Below the pieces are notes generated by a model. That model had not been told where the DNA came from. It did not search any database and worked only from the letters and a program-made list of their open reading frames with translations. A program made the position numbers and the translations under genes. Shown piece after piece: positions 6,582 to 14,778 of a stretch of 20,232 nt of DNA (position 1 is the stretch's first letter; every line of letters starts with the position of its first letter). The stretch is from positions 1 to 20,232 of the forward strand of contig JAXMAR010000073.1 in assembly GCA_046350295.1 (NCBI GenBank), written 5' to 3'. This stretch comes from JAXMAR01 sp046350295 (lineage in GTDB: Bacteria; Planctomycetota; Planctomycetia; Gemmatales; Gemmataceae).

Positions 6582-8141
6582 CTACTTGGGCAGGGCGCGC
6601 GGCAAGGGACCGGTCGGGATGGCAGGAATCGTCGGCGCGGCTGCGGGCAGTGTGATCGCCGGCAGCGCGCATTCCGCCGGTTGGCCCAGCGCGGTGTAGA
6701 GGGCGAACTGCGCCTTGTTGTAGCGGATGACGGCCGCCAGCAGCTGCGTTCGCGCGTTGGCAAGCTGTTGCTCGGCGATCAACGGCTCGAGGGGATCGAA
6801 GCGCTTATCGCGGCCGCCCAGGCCGAACGAGGCGAGCTTCAGGATGCGCCACATGTCGAGCGCTTCCTTCACGCCTTTTTCCGCCTGGCGAAAGCTGCGT
6901 TCGCTCGCCAGCGCGATCTTGGCGGCGGACGACACTTCCGCACCGACGCGCGCTTCGACGCCCCGCAGGTGGTAGGTCGCCTCGTCATAGAACGACCGAT
7001 TGAGGCGGGCCTCCGCGATGTTTCCGAGGCCAAGGTTCTTCAGCTCCCAGATCGCCTGAACGCCGCCGTCCCCCCGGCCGCCGATGTCCTGGGTGTTCTG
7101 GGTCAGGCCGCCGCGAAAGCTGCCGGCCGAGTAGTACGTCTCAAGCCGCGGAAACAGCGGGGCAAGCCTGGCTTGGCGCCAGCGCGCATCGGCAGCGCCG
7201 ATCAGAGCCTGCGAGCCCGCCACCTCGGGCCGATTCGCCAGTCCGAGGCGCACCAGTTCGTCGAGCGCCGCCGGTAATGGAATGATCTCCATCGGCGCCA
7301 GCCCCGAAATATCGGGACGAAGGTCGATGGTCGGCGGCAAGAGAAGAAGTTCGGCGAGGCGCGCCGCCACCTGGGCCGCTCGCGCCTCGAGCTCCTGCCG
7401 TTCCACGATGCGAGCCTGCACTTCCGCCCGAGCCCGCTGCGCGTCCGCCGGCGTCTTGCCGGTACCGGCGATTTGTGCCTTTTCGGCCACGTTCGCCATC
7501 TCGAGCGCGTTGCCGAGCGCTTCGCGATTGACCGCGAGGCGACCATAGGCCTCGACGAGGTCGAAATAGGTCACGACGACGTCGAGCTGGACGTTGTCGC
7601 GCACGGCACGCGCGTCCGCCACGCTGGCCCGGGTGAGCTGTCGTGTGACGAGGGGAACGAAATAGGCGTCGCCGGTTTCCAGGCGAAGGGCGGCGCCGCC
7701 GCCGTCAAAAAAGTTCCATTTGCTCACGGAGACTACATCGCCGCGCGAGGTTTGCAAGAGCCCGTCGTGCCGGTTGTAACTCGCGCCCCCCTGCAAGTCA
7801 GGCAGCCACATCACCTCGGCACGGCGCTGCCGATAGTAGGCCTGCTGGGCGCGCTCGCGGGCAACGGCGATCGTCGGGTTCGCGGCGTTGGTCAAACGCA
7901 GGGCGGTGGCCAGATCGATGGGGAACGCCCCGTCTCCTCCCGCCTCACGCGCCGCGTCCGCACCGTCAGCGATCTTGTCCACTGCGGGGGGACCCAGGCG
8001 GGCGTGCAGAACGCTTCCGGCGGGGGGCGCGATGGCGACGGGAGGCAGCAGCGTCTGTGCCGCCGCTTGGCCGAGGACGTCGCAGAAGAGAAGAAACGCC
8101 AGGAAAAGGTAGCACCCAATCCTCAGGACTTGCGTTCGCAT
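6582..8141 (-). CDS. TolC-family outer membrane efflux protein
   Basis: 519 residues from the ATG at 8141, chosen because AAAGGAG lies upstream and a clear signal peptide follows (MRTQVLRIGCYLFLAFLLFCDVLGQAAA, then QTLLPP). The body has the internally duplicated OEP organisation: PIDLATALRLTNAANPTIAVARERAQQA in the first half, LDELVRLGLANRPEVAGSQALIGAADARWRQARLAPLFPRLE in the second. Long alpha-helical stretches suit the periplasmic tunnel. The C-terminus is Pro/Ala-rich. It lies 30 bases downstream of the membrane fusion protein gene and must be co-transcribed with it. Together they would form the exit duct and adaptor for the RND pump encoded at 10413-13748. Confidence 0.92.
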   Translation of the reverse strand: MRTQVLRIGCYLFLAFLLFCDVLGQAAAQTLLPPVAIAPPAGSVLHARLGPPAVDKIADGADAAREAGGDGAFPIDLATALRLTNAANPTIAVARERAQQAYYRQRRAEVMWLPDLQGGASYNRHDGLLQTSRGDVVSVSKWNFFDGGGAALRLETGDAYFVPLVTRQLTRASVADARAVRDNVQLDVVVTYFDLVEAYGRLAVNREALGNALEMANVAEKAQIAGTGKTPADAQRARAEVQARIVERQELEARAAQVAARLAELLLLPPTIDLRPDISGLAPMEIIPLPAALDELVRLGLANRPEVAGSQALIGAADARWRQARLAPLFPRLETYYSAGSFRGGLTQNTQDIGGRGDGGVQAIWELKNLGLGNIAEARLNRSFYDEATYHLRGVEARVGAEVSSAAKIALASERSFRQAEKGVKEALDMWRILKLASFGLGGRDKRFDPLEPLIAEQQLANARTQLLAAVIRYNKAQFALYTALGQPAECALPAITLPAAAPTIPAIPTGPLPRALPK

Positions 8142-8171
8142 GGCAAGGGACTCCTTTCCCTTCACCGCCGC

Positions 8172-9764
8172 TTATTTGGTCGGCGCCGTGTGAATCTCTT
8201 CTCCCTCGACGAGGTCTGTCAATCCGCTGGCGATGATCTCTTCGCTGCCGTCCAGGTTTTCCAAGCGCTCGTCCTCGCCGGTTGCCGGGTCCGCTTCCTT
8301 GGTTACGAAGGCGATGCGCGAGCGGGCCCCGTCTTCCAAGAGGACGCGCACCTCGCGCAGATGCGCCTTGCCATGCTGCACGACCCAGACGTACGTCTTT
8401 TCCCCCCTGCTCACGACGACGCGGCTCGGCACGATGTTGGGACCCGTGAACTTCTCCAGGACCAGACGCATCGATCCGTACATGCCGGGTTTCATCAAAC
8501 CCGGGCGCCCCGCTTCCGCCTTCCCGGTCGCGATCAGCGTCACCGCGCTCAGGGGGCTATCGGACGCTAGCGGCGTGACGAACGCCAGAGCGGCGCGGTC
8601 CACCGCCTTCTTGAAGTCACGCGTGGGCGGGTTGAACAGGTCCACCTCGATCCGCATGGTACGCCCCTTCTCATGATCCAGATAGGGCGAGAACCGCGTG
8701 ATCTTGGAATGGAGGTTACGGATCGGCTTGCCTGGCTCTACCTCTATATTGATCTCGGCTTCGGTGCTCGGCCGGACGAAAGGGGCGAAGCGCTCGGGCG
8801 CCATCGTCGAGATGGTGACGATGTCCGACCGGATCAGGCTGAGCATCGGCGTGGTCCGCGCCGTCGTGGCGTTCTGTACGAACGCTCCGGGGTCGACCAG
8901 GCGGGCGATGATCACGCCGTTGAACGGGGCGCGGATCTTCGTCAGGCCCAGGAGAGCGTCCGCCTTCTCCTTCGCCTTTTGCGCAACGTCGACCCTGGCT
9001 TCCTTCACCTTTATATCGGCTGCGGATTCTGCCAACTTTGCCTTATATTCCTTGTATTCGCTTTCCGCCGTGAGTATCGCAACTTCCGCAAAGTTCAGCG
9101 CCGCGACCGCGACGCGCACGTCCTTCTCCCGCTCTTCCACCAGATCCGGCAGGGCCGCCCCTTGACTCGCCAGGTATTTATAGCGCTTGAGCTCTTGCTC
9201 GCGCAAGTCCCGGATGGCCTTCGCCTGGTCCACGGCCGTCTTCTTCTCGTTCCAGCGATGCCGGGCGGCCTGCACCGCTTCCTCCATCGTCTTCTCCTTC
9301 GCGCGCGCCGCCTGCGCCTCGCTGCTCGCCTGCTTGACCAGCACTTCCTTTTGCAGGACGTCTTGTGCCAGCTCCGGATCGTCGACTTCTATCAATACCT
9401 CACCCGCCGTCACCCGGTCGCCGATGTTCTTCTCGATGTAGGTCACCTTGCCGGCAACCTGGGCGTACAGGTCGACCTTGTAGTAGGGCTCCACATATGC
9501 CGGCGCCGTCACCTCGCGCACAAACCGAATGTCGTCGTGCGGGTACAGGGTTTTGAGCGTGACTGTGTGGTCGCTCTCGTCATCCGATTCATCGAGATCA
9601 CCCTCCTTCACGGCGTGGGCCGGGTTGTCCGGACGCCCCTTGCGGCTACCGAAGAGCGGTCGCACCAGCAGTATAGCGCCCACGACCACCAGCAGGGATA
9701 ACGGAAGAACGATTATCTTATTCTTGTTGAGAAAGCTCATGAGTGTTCGCGCGGAAGAGGTCAT
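8172..9764 (-). CDS. RND efflux membrane fusion protein (HlyD/AcrA-type periplasmic adaptor)
   Basis: 530 residues from the ATG at 9764, which has AGGAGA seven bases upstream. Domains: one N-terminal membrane anchor (residues ~17-35, IIVLPLSLLVVVGAILLV), an acidic linker (~55-65), a lipoyl half-motif (YKVDLYAQVAGKVTYIEKN, ~95-113), a long coiled-coil hairpin (~130-270) rich in Ala/Glu/Lys, the returning lipoyl half (LTKIRAPFNGVIIARLVDPGAFV, ~274-296), then beta-barrel and membrane-proximal domains. At 530 residues it is longer than AcrA-type adaptors (~400), mostly through the hairpin and C-terminal region. It is followed after 30 bases by the outer membrane factor gene. The divergent gene upstream is a universal stress protein. 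Confidence 0.93.
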   Translation of the reverse strand: MTSSARTLMSFLNKNKIIVLPLSLLVVVGAILLVRPLFGSRKGRPDNPAHAVKEGDLDESDDESDHTVTLKTLYPHDDIRFVREVTAPAYVEPYYKVDLYAQVAGKVTYIEKNIGDRVTAGEVLIEVDDPELAQDVLQKEVLVKQASSEAQAARAKEKTMEEAVQAARHRWNEKKTAVDQAKAIRDLREQELKRYKYLASQGAALPDLVEEREKDVRVAVAALNFAEVAILTAESEYKEYKAKLAESAADIKVKEARVDVAQKAKEKADALLGLTKIRAPFNGVIIARLVDPGAFVQNATTARTTPMLSLIRSDIVTISTMAPERFAPFVRPSTEAEINIEVEPGKPIRNLHSKITRFSPYLDHEKGRTMRIEVDLFNPPTRDFKKAVDRAALAFVTPLASDSPLSAVTLIATGKAEAGRPGLMKPGMYGSMRLVLEKFTGPNIVPSRVVVSRGEKTYVWVVQHGKAHLREVRVLLEDGARSRIAFVTKEADPATGEDERLENLDGSEEIIASGLTDLVEGEEIHTAPTK

Positions 9765-9932
9765 CGGACTGTCTCCTATACAACAGTCTACCCGAATGCG
9801 GCCTGACATGCTGTCACGCGGCGTCGCGCTATCGGATCGACTTTCCTTACGCCAGGACAAGTTCGCCGTGGTCTTGCGTTAGAATAACGGCGGCGTCTTG
9901 ATTCCAGCGACAATCCAAGAAACAGGGATCAT

Positions 9933-10373
9933 ATGTTCGCTCCAGGCATCGTTCTCCACCCGACAGATCTCTCCGAACTCTCGAAGGGTGCGTGCCGAAC
10001 AGCTCAGGACATCGCAACACAATACAAAGCGCCGCTCCTGTTGCTGCACGTCGTCGAGACGCTGGGGCCCGAGAACATCACCTTTGGCGAGGCGGCCAGC
10101 GCATTGGAGCCCGAAGGTTACCGCAAGCGACTCCTCAAGGAGCTTCAGGCCTGGGCCCACCTCATGGGGTTACCCACGGCCACGCGCCTGCTCATCGCAG
10201 AGGGAGAGCCCGCCGCGTCCGTCGAGCAGGTCGCCAGGGCGGAAAAGGCGGACCTGATCGTGATCGGAACCCACGGCCGCACCGGCGTCAAGCGTCTTTT
10301 CATGGGCAGCATCGCGGAGCGCATCGTTCGCCTCGCCCCTTGTTCGGTGTTGACGGTAAAGGGCGCTCCGTAA
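9933..10373 (+). CDS. Universal stress protein, ATP-binding UspA-family type
   Basis: 146 residues, a single Usp domain of typical length. Asp12 in the first strand-loop (IVLHPTDLSELS) and the C-terminal glycine motif GTHGRTGVKRLFMGS (residues 112-126) match the G-2x-G-9x-G-S/T signature of ATP-binding members. The ATG has AGGGA just upstream. A TAGAAT hexamer at 9880-9885 could be a -10 box, but no good -35 is visible. It is soluble and cytoplasmic, with unknown client. It sits alone on the plus strand between the adaptor gene (divergent) and the RND transporter gene (convergent), interrupting what would otherwise be one efflux operon. Confidence 0.93.
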   Translation: MFAPGIVLHPTDLSELSKGACRTAQDIATQYKAPLLLLHVVETLGPENITFGEAASALEPEGYRKRLLKELQAWAHLMGLPTATRLLIAEGEPAASVEQVARAEKADLIVIGTHGRTGVKRLFMGSIAERIVRLAPCSVLTVKGAP

Positions 10374-10380
10374 GGGAGCG
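10364..10380. terminator. Possible weak bidirectional terminator hairpin
   Basis: CGCTCC-GTAAG-GGAGCG spans the stop codon of the stress protein gene and lies between it and the converging transporter gene end at 10413. The stem is GC-rich but no T-run follows on either side, so this is a weak call. Confidence 0.3.
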
Positions 10381-10412
10381 TCTCCTAGTTGTGAAACCGA
10401 CCTAGTTTCTTC

Positions 10413-13400
10413 CTAGCCGCTCGGCGCTTCGTGTTCGGGCGCCTGTCGTACGTGCATCTCCGGCCCCCGTTCAGCGGGCGTCTCTCCGGGAAAATCGGCC
10501 CCGTGCAGCGCAAGCGAGCCGCCGCCATCGACCAATGCCACCCCGCCATGGCCCGCCTCTCCCCTGTCATGTTCAGGGCCGGCGGCCTCTTCTTTGTCCC
10601 AATCCGGCTCCTGTTCCGGAACGTCCTTCACCAGCAGTGTGTACATGATCGGAACGATGATCAGCGTCAAGAACGTCGAGGTCAGAAGGCCCCCGACCAC
10701 CGCCCGCGCCAGGGGCGCGTTCGCCTCGCTGCCGCGCCCGCCCATCGCCATCGGCAATAGATCCAGAAAGGTCGCCAGAAAGGTCATGAGGATGGGCCGG
10801 AAGCGGATGGCGCCCGCCGTCGTGATCGCCTTGCGCACGCCGGCGCCGAGCTTGCGCTGCTTGTTGGCGAAATCGACGAGCAATACGCCATTGGCGACGA
10901 CGATGCCGACCATGAAGATCACACCCATCATCGATTGCACATTGAGCGAGGTGCGCGTCAGGAAAAGCATGGTCACGACGCCGATAAGCCCAAGCGGAAT
11001 CGCGAACATGATGATGAAGGGGCTCAGGAACGAGCGGAACAGGGCCACCAGCAACAGGTAGACCAGCACCGAAGCGGCGAGCAAGCCGAAGCCGAGATTG
11101 CCGAACGATTCCTGCATGCGGCTGTATTCCCCCATCAGCTTGACGCGCATGCCTGCCGGTGGCTCGTGCAATTCGGGCAGGAGCGCCTCGATGTCGCCGG
11201 CGACGCTGCCGATGTCGCGTTTCTCGGTGTTCACCGTGACGCTGATGACGCGCGCCAGGCTGACGTGGTTGACCTCGACGGCGGCGTTGCGCTTCTTGAA
11301 CTTTACCAGGTCGTTGAGCTTGACCGGATACTTCGCCTTGACGCCGGTGGCGGAGATGTTCTGGATGTCCTCCAGCTTGAGGTTCGGGTTTTCCGGGTAC
11401 TGCACGCCGACGAAGTACTGGTTGCCGCTCTTGCTGTCGATCCAGAAATTCCGGCTCAGCGACACGCTGGAGTTCATCGCCGTCGTCACCTGGGCCAGCA
11501 CCTCGTATTCGCTCAGACCGACATCGGCCGCCTTGACGCGATCCACCTCGATGACGTACTGCGGCGCGTTGTTGCGCTGGAGGATGCGCACGTCTGCGGC
11601 GCCGCGCACGCTCTTGATCCGCTGCTGGACGTCCTGGGCCAACTCCATCGCCTGCCGCGTCGTCCCTCCCTCGATCTGCACGATGATCGGAGAGCTGGCG
11701 CCGAAGTTCAGAGCGGCGGAGACCATGCCTCCCGTGTCGAAGCTGAAGCGCATGTCCCGGTTGAAGCGCGGGCTGGCTTCCAGACGATGCCGCAGTCGCA
11801 TCGCGTATTGCTGGGCGCTGAAGCGGCGATTGTCATTGAGCTGGATCTTCACGACCGCGTCTTGCGAGCCGGAGTTGGCGGTGTAGGCGGCGGACCAATC
11901 CGGTACCAGGCCCAGCTCGGAGATGATCATCTCGCGCTCGTTGGCGGGGATCTGCTCCTTGATGAACTTTTCGAGATCGGCGATGCGCCGCTCGGATTCC
12001 TCGATATTGGTGTCCGACGGAGAGCGAACGTAGATGGTGATCTGACCCGCGTCAATCTGGGGAAAAAACTCGCGACCCAGGAAAAGGGCGAGGCAGAGGC
12101 TGCCGACAAAGAGGACGCCGACGATGGCCAGAACTTTGCCGCGGTTGTTGAGAGCGAATTCCAGGATGCCCTGGTACCGGCGCGTGAGCCAGTGCAGGCC
12201 CTGGTCGATGCGGTTGTGGACGCGGCGGAACAGGCTTGGCGCGGCATGTTCGTGCCCGGCGCGCGTTTCGTGCCCCCCCATCCAGCGATGGCACAGGACG
12301 GGGACGAACGTGCGCGACAGCAGGAAAGAGCCGCCCATGGCGAACGCGACCGCCAGTGTCAACGGCCGGAACAAGAAGCCGCCCATGCCGGGCATCATCG
12401 CGACCGGGCACAGGACGATGATGGTGGTGCAGGTGGCGACGAGCACCGGGATCGTCACCTCGTTGGCGCCGTCCAGCGCCGCCTTGTAAGACGATTTGCC
12501 CAGCGCGTGATGGCGATGCGTGTTCTCCAGGACGACGATGGCGTCGTCCACCAGCGGGCCAATCGCCAGGGCCAGCCCCCCCAGCGTCATGGCGTTGATG
12601 GTATTGCCGGTGGCGTAGATGCCGATGAAGGCGCACAGCACGGCGAGCGGGATCGACATGCAGGCGATGGCCGTCATGCGCGCGTTGCCGAGGAAAATCA
12701 AGATCATGGCGGCGACGAGCAAGGCGCCCATGATTCCTTCGTGGATCAGGGCATGGATGGCCTTGCGGACGTACTCCGACTGGTCCATTACCAGGTCGAG
12801 CTTGGTCCCCTTGGCCAACCGCTGTTCCATGTAGCCGATTTCTTTCTTGACGCCGTCAACCACGGCCAGGCTGCTCGCCCCCTGCTGACGATAGACGGGG
12901 ACGTAGACCTGACGCTTGCCGTTGATGCGCACCAGGGCGGTCTGGATGGCGGCCGAATCCATGGCGTAGCCGACGTCGCGCAGATAAATCGTGTTGCCCG
13001 GCTCGATGCGGAGTGGGATGTCGTTCAATTCCTCGACCTTGTCGACCATGGCGTTGGAATCGAGCTGGTACTCGAATTTGCCGAACTTGGCGACGCCGGG
13101 CGTGATCATGAAGTTGGCCTTCGCCAGGGCGTCGACCACGTCCTTGCTCGAGAGATGCCGGGCTTCCAGCTTGTCCGGATTCACGTAGACAAGGATCGTG
13201 CGCTGTTTGCCGCCAAAGACGACGGGCGCGACCACGCCGGGGACGCCGCCGAGCATGTTGCGCACGTCGATGCGCGCGAGGTCTTGCAAATCCTTCTCAT
13301 CCAGGTCCCGGTTTTGCACGCTGAGCACGGCGAGGGGCAGCGTGCCCGTCGGATCGAAGGGAAGCACGACGGGCGGCAGTGTGTTCGGCGGCAGCGTCGG

Positions 13401-13748
13401 CAGAGTGCCGAGGGCCAGCGAGTTGACCTGCGTCAACGCCGCGGCCGGATCGATGTCATCGCGGAAGAACAGGCGCACGACGCTGACGCCGAGCGTCGAT
13501 TTCGATTCGACCAGCTTGCAGCCGGTCGCCTGGTTGGTCCAGCGCTCGATCCGGTTGGTGATCGTCTTCTCAACCGAGCTGGTGGGCATGCCTTGATAGA
13601 AGGTCATGACCTGGACTGCCGGTGAGCGGAAGACAGGCAGGATGTCGACCGGCGTGCTCGTCAGCGCAATCGAGCCGACGAAGATGATGATGAGGACCAG
13701 CACGACGATGATGTACGGGCTGCGTAGCGATGCGCGGACAATGTTCAT
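10413..13748 (-). CDS. RND-family efflux transporter, inner membrane subunit (HAE1-like)
   Basis: 1111 residues from the ATG at 13748, which overlaps the stop of the upstream gene as ATGA. It has the AcrB-type plan: TM1 (~11-30), first periplasmic porter loop (~31-335), a TM2-6 block, a second large loop, and a TM8-12 block ending near MYTLLVKD. The proton-relay Asp pair is present at Asp401-Asp402 (GPLVDDAIVVLEN), which favours the HAE1 drug/hydrophobe type over heavy-metal CusA types. In TM10 the site of AcrB Lys940 reads GIVVANGVLLVDF, with Ala rather than Lys. A ~70-residue hydrophilic tail rich in Gly, His, Glu and Asp follows TM12 and is longer than usual. It acts with the adaptor and outer membrane proteins at 6582-9764. 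The substrate cannot be told from sequence. Confidence 0.94.
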   Translation of the reverse strand: MNIVRASLRSPYIIVVLVLIIIFVGSIALTSTPVDILPVFRSPAVQVMTFYQGMPTSSVEKTITNRIERWTNQATGCKLVESKSTLGVSVVRLFFRDDIDPAAALTQVNSLALGTLPTLPPNTLPPVVLPFDPTGTLPLAVLSVQNRDLDEKDLQDLARIDVRNMLGGVPGVVAPVVFGGKQRTILVYVNPDKLEARHLSSKDVVDALAKANFMITPGVAKFGKFEYQLDSNAMVDKVEELNDIPLRIEPGNTIYLRDVGYAMDSAAIQTALVRINGKRQVYVPVYRQQGASSLAVVDGVKKEIGYMEQRLAKGTKLDLVMDQSEYVRKAIHALIHEGIMGALLVAAMILIFLGNARMTAIACMSIPLAVLCAFIGIYATGNTINAMTLGGLALAIGPLVDDAIVVLENTHRHHALGKSSYKAALDGANEVTIPVLVATCTTIIVLCPVAMMPGMGGFLFRPLTLAVAFAMGGSFLLSRTFVPVLCHRWMGGHETRAGHEHAAPSLFRRVHNRIDQGLHWLTRRYQGILEFALNNRGKVLAIVGVLFVGSLCLALFLGREFFPQIDAGQITIYVRSPSDTNIEESERRIADLEKFIKEQIPANEREMIISELGLVPDWSAAYTANSGSQDAVVKIQLNDNRRFSAQQYAMRLRHRLEASPRFNRDMRFSFDTGGMVSAALNFGASSPIIVQIEGGTTRQAMELAQDVQQRIKSVRGAADVRILQRNNAPQYVIEVDRVKAADVGLSEYEVLAQVTTAMNSSVSLSRNFWIDSKSGNQYFVGVQYPENPNLKLEDIQNISATGVKAKYPVKLNDLVKFKKRNAAVEVNHVSLARVISVTVNTEKRDIGSVAGDIEALLPELHEPPAGMRVKLMGEYSRMQESFGNLGFGLLAASVLVYLLLVALFRSFLSPFIIMFAIPLGLIGVVTMLFLTRTSLNVQSMMGVIFMVGIVVANGVLLVDFANKQRKLGAGVRKAITTAGAIRFRPILMTFLATFLDLLPMAMGGRGSEANAPLARAVVGGLLTSTFLTLIIVPIMYTLLVKDVPEQEPDWDKEEAAGPEHDRGEAGHGGVALVDGGGSLALHGADFPGETPAERGPEMHVRQAPEHEAPSG

Positions 13749-14542
13749 GGCGTGCTGTTCCTCATACGCGCCTGCGGAACCCAGGCGGAATCGGCCGGCA
13801 AGCAAGTTCGCTTCGGAAGCTCGAGCGCCGCGTGGCGGGGCAGTGTCAGGATCGGCCGACCCGCGGCGGCTTCGCGCGCCCGGTCCAGCGGATCGCCGCG
13901 CAACCGGAGCCACCACGAAGTCGGTCTGTCCCGCTCGATCACGATGTGAGAGCAGTTCCGCCAGGACGCCACCTGCCCGAGCGCCGTCGTAGCGTTGGAC
14001 GTCACCAGAGCGTCCAGATCAGCGCTGACCCCAAGCGCGTCGAGAAGACCCTCGACATAGCCAAGGCGAGCCGTCTGGCGTTCCGTCCTGCACACGAGCA
14101 GGACGACGGGACGAGTGTCGAGCGCCTGGCACAGCCGAGCCACGGAGACCAGAAAGGGGTTGTCCGGAGCGAGGTCCTGCACGACGACGAGCAGGCGTCG
14201 CAGCGGCGCAGGCCGGTCGGGACATAACAGGAGTGGAGCGCCAGCCCGCGCGGATTCCAGAAGTAGTTCGGGATTGGCGTCGGCCACGACGTACAAGGCT
14301 CCGGCCACACACGGGAGACGGGGCTCGGTCCGCCATGATGAGGACTCGAACGTGGCGTCTCCTGTTACGAAACCCTGCTGGGCCGGCTGCGCCTGGGCGT
14401 CTCCTGCCACGCGGTTGTCGATCAGGCCGCGCAAAGGGACGTGCAACCGTTCCGCCCAGTCCAGCGCATGCCCGAAGGCGTGCTGCCGCCAGGCGGGAGC
14501 TTTGAGGTAGACGACAACCTTTTCCAGAGCGAGCGAGCGCAT
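13745..14542 (-). CDS. Divergent tandem Usp-like protein, translationally coupled to the RND transporter
   Basis: 265 residues from the ATG at 14542; an alternative ATG at 14620 would add 26 residues. The shorter form is preferred because a sigma-54-like promoter lies at 14576-14591, which would put the longer start upstream of the transcript. It looks like two Usp-type alpha/beta units: EKVVVYLKAPAWRQHAFGHALDWAERL (start) and RRLLVVVQDLAPDNPFLVSVARLCQAL (~residue 142). The C-terminal unit ends SHIVIERDRPTSWWLRLRGDPLDRAREAAAGRPILTL, where an ATP-binding Usp would have the glycine motif, so nucleotide binding of that type is probably lost. The stop overlaps the transporter ATG, so the two products are likely made in step. 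A role in sensing or regulating the pump is inference. No Shine-Dalgarno is obvious. Confidence 0.7.
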   Translation of the reverse strand: MRSLALEKVVVYLKAPAWRQHAFGHALDWAERLHVPLRGLIDNRVAGDAQAQPAQQGFVTGDATFESSSWRTEPRLPCVAGALYVVADANPELLLESARAGAPLLLCPDRPAPLRRLLVVVQDLAPDNPFLVSVARLCQALDTRPVVLLVCRTERQTARLGYVEGLLDALGVSADLDALVTSNATTALGQVASWRNCSHIVIERDRPTSWWLRLRGDPLDRAREAAAGRPILTLPRHAALELPKRTCLPADSAWVPQARMRNSTP

Positions 14543-14575
14543 GGGGAAGCGAGTCCAGTAGACGTGTCCCCTTGT

Positions 14576-14591
14576 CGCAATTTGGGCGCCA
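14576..14591 (-). promoter_or_regulatory. Candidate sigma-54 (-24/-12) promoter driving the Usp-like/RND operon
   Basis: On the minus strand the sequence reads TGGCGC-CCAAA-TTGCG, against the TGGCAC-N5-TTGCA/T consensus. The invariant GG and GC have exact ten-base spacing. Transcription would start about 12 bases past the GC, near 14565, leaving a ~23-base leader before the ATG at 14542. An NtrC-family activator is encoded divergently next door, which raises plausibility. Confidence 0.55.
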
Positions 14592-14626
14592 ACCGTTTTC
14601 CCTGCGTGTTTACTGGGCATTTTCTA

Positions 14627-14662
14627 GCACGAGTCTGGGAGCGCCTGGCACGAGGCCAGGGA
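14627..14662. promoter_or_regulatory. Candidate activator binding region: dyad plus 21-bp-spaced direct repeat
   Basis: A perfect dyad CCTGGC-N5-GCCAGG (14644-14660) is centred about 87 bases upstream of the predicted sigma-54 start. A direct repeat, GCACGAGTCTGGGA (14627-14640) and GCACGAGGCCAGGGA (14648-14662), is spaced 21 bases, two helical turns. The position and geometry suit enhancer-type sites for the adjacent NtrC-family regulator. Binding itself is inference. Confidence 0.4.
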
Positions 14663-14731
14663 AGCGGCGGAAAAACCATCGTCGCGGCGTGTTTTTCGTC
14701 ATTCCTTCGGGGCGCGGCGCCGGCATGCGTC

Positions 14732-14740
14732 TGTTATCAT
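14732..14740 (+). promoter_or_regulatory. Possible extended -10 promoter for the two-component operon
   Basis: TGT-TATCAT matches an extended -10 box (TGn then five of six TATAAT bases) about 39 bases before the histidine kinase ATG. No -35 is recognisable, which is tolerable for extended -10 promoters. Confidence 0.35.
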
Positions 14741-14778
14741 CAAGAGCAGAGGCGATCTGTGCCAAAGGATGTTCTCGC

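Noticed and set aside
10935..13625. Very long open frame on the plus strand opposite the RND transporter gene
   Set aside because: It is a shadow of a high-GC gene: the translation is rich in His/Arg/Asp/Gln with no domain, while the minus strand reads as a complete RND transporter.
14543..14620. Longer start (ATG at 14620) for the Usp-like gene
   Set aside because: No Shine-Dalgarno, the extra 26 residues are not Usp-like, and the candidate sigma-54 promoter would lie inside the coding sequence.
14645..14661. Plus-strand CTGGCACGA, a perfect sigma-54 -24 element facing the histidine kinase gene
   Set aside because: The -12 half at the required spacing is CAGGG and lacks the essential GC. 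The sequence is better explained as part of the dyad/direct-repeat region.
14572..14778. Upstream in-frame extension of the histidine kinase (69 extra codons)
   Set aside because: It overlaps the divergent promoter region and has no good start. The ATG at 14779 has AAAGGA and is followed directly by the first membrane segment.
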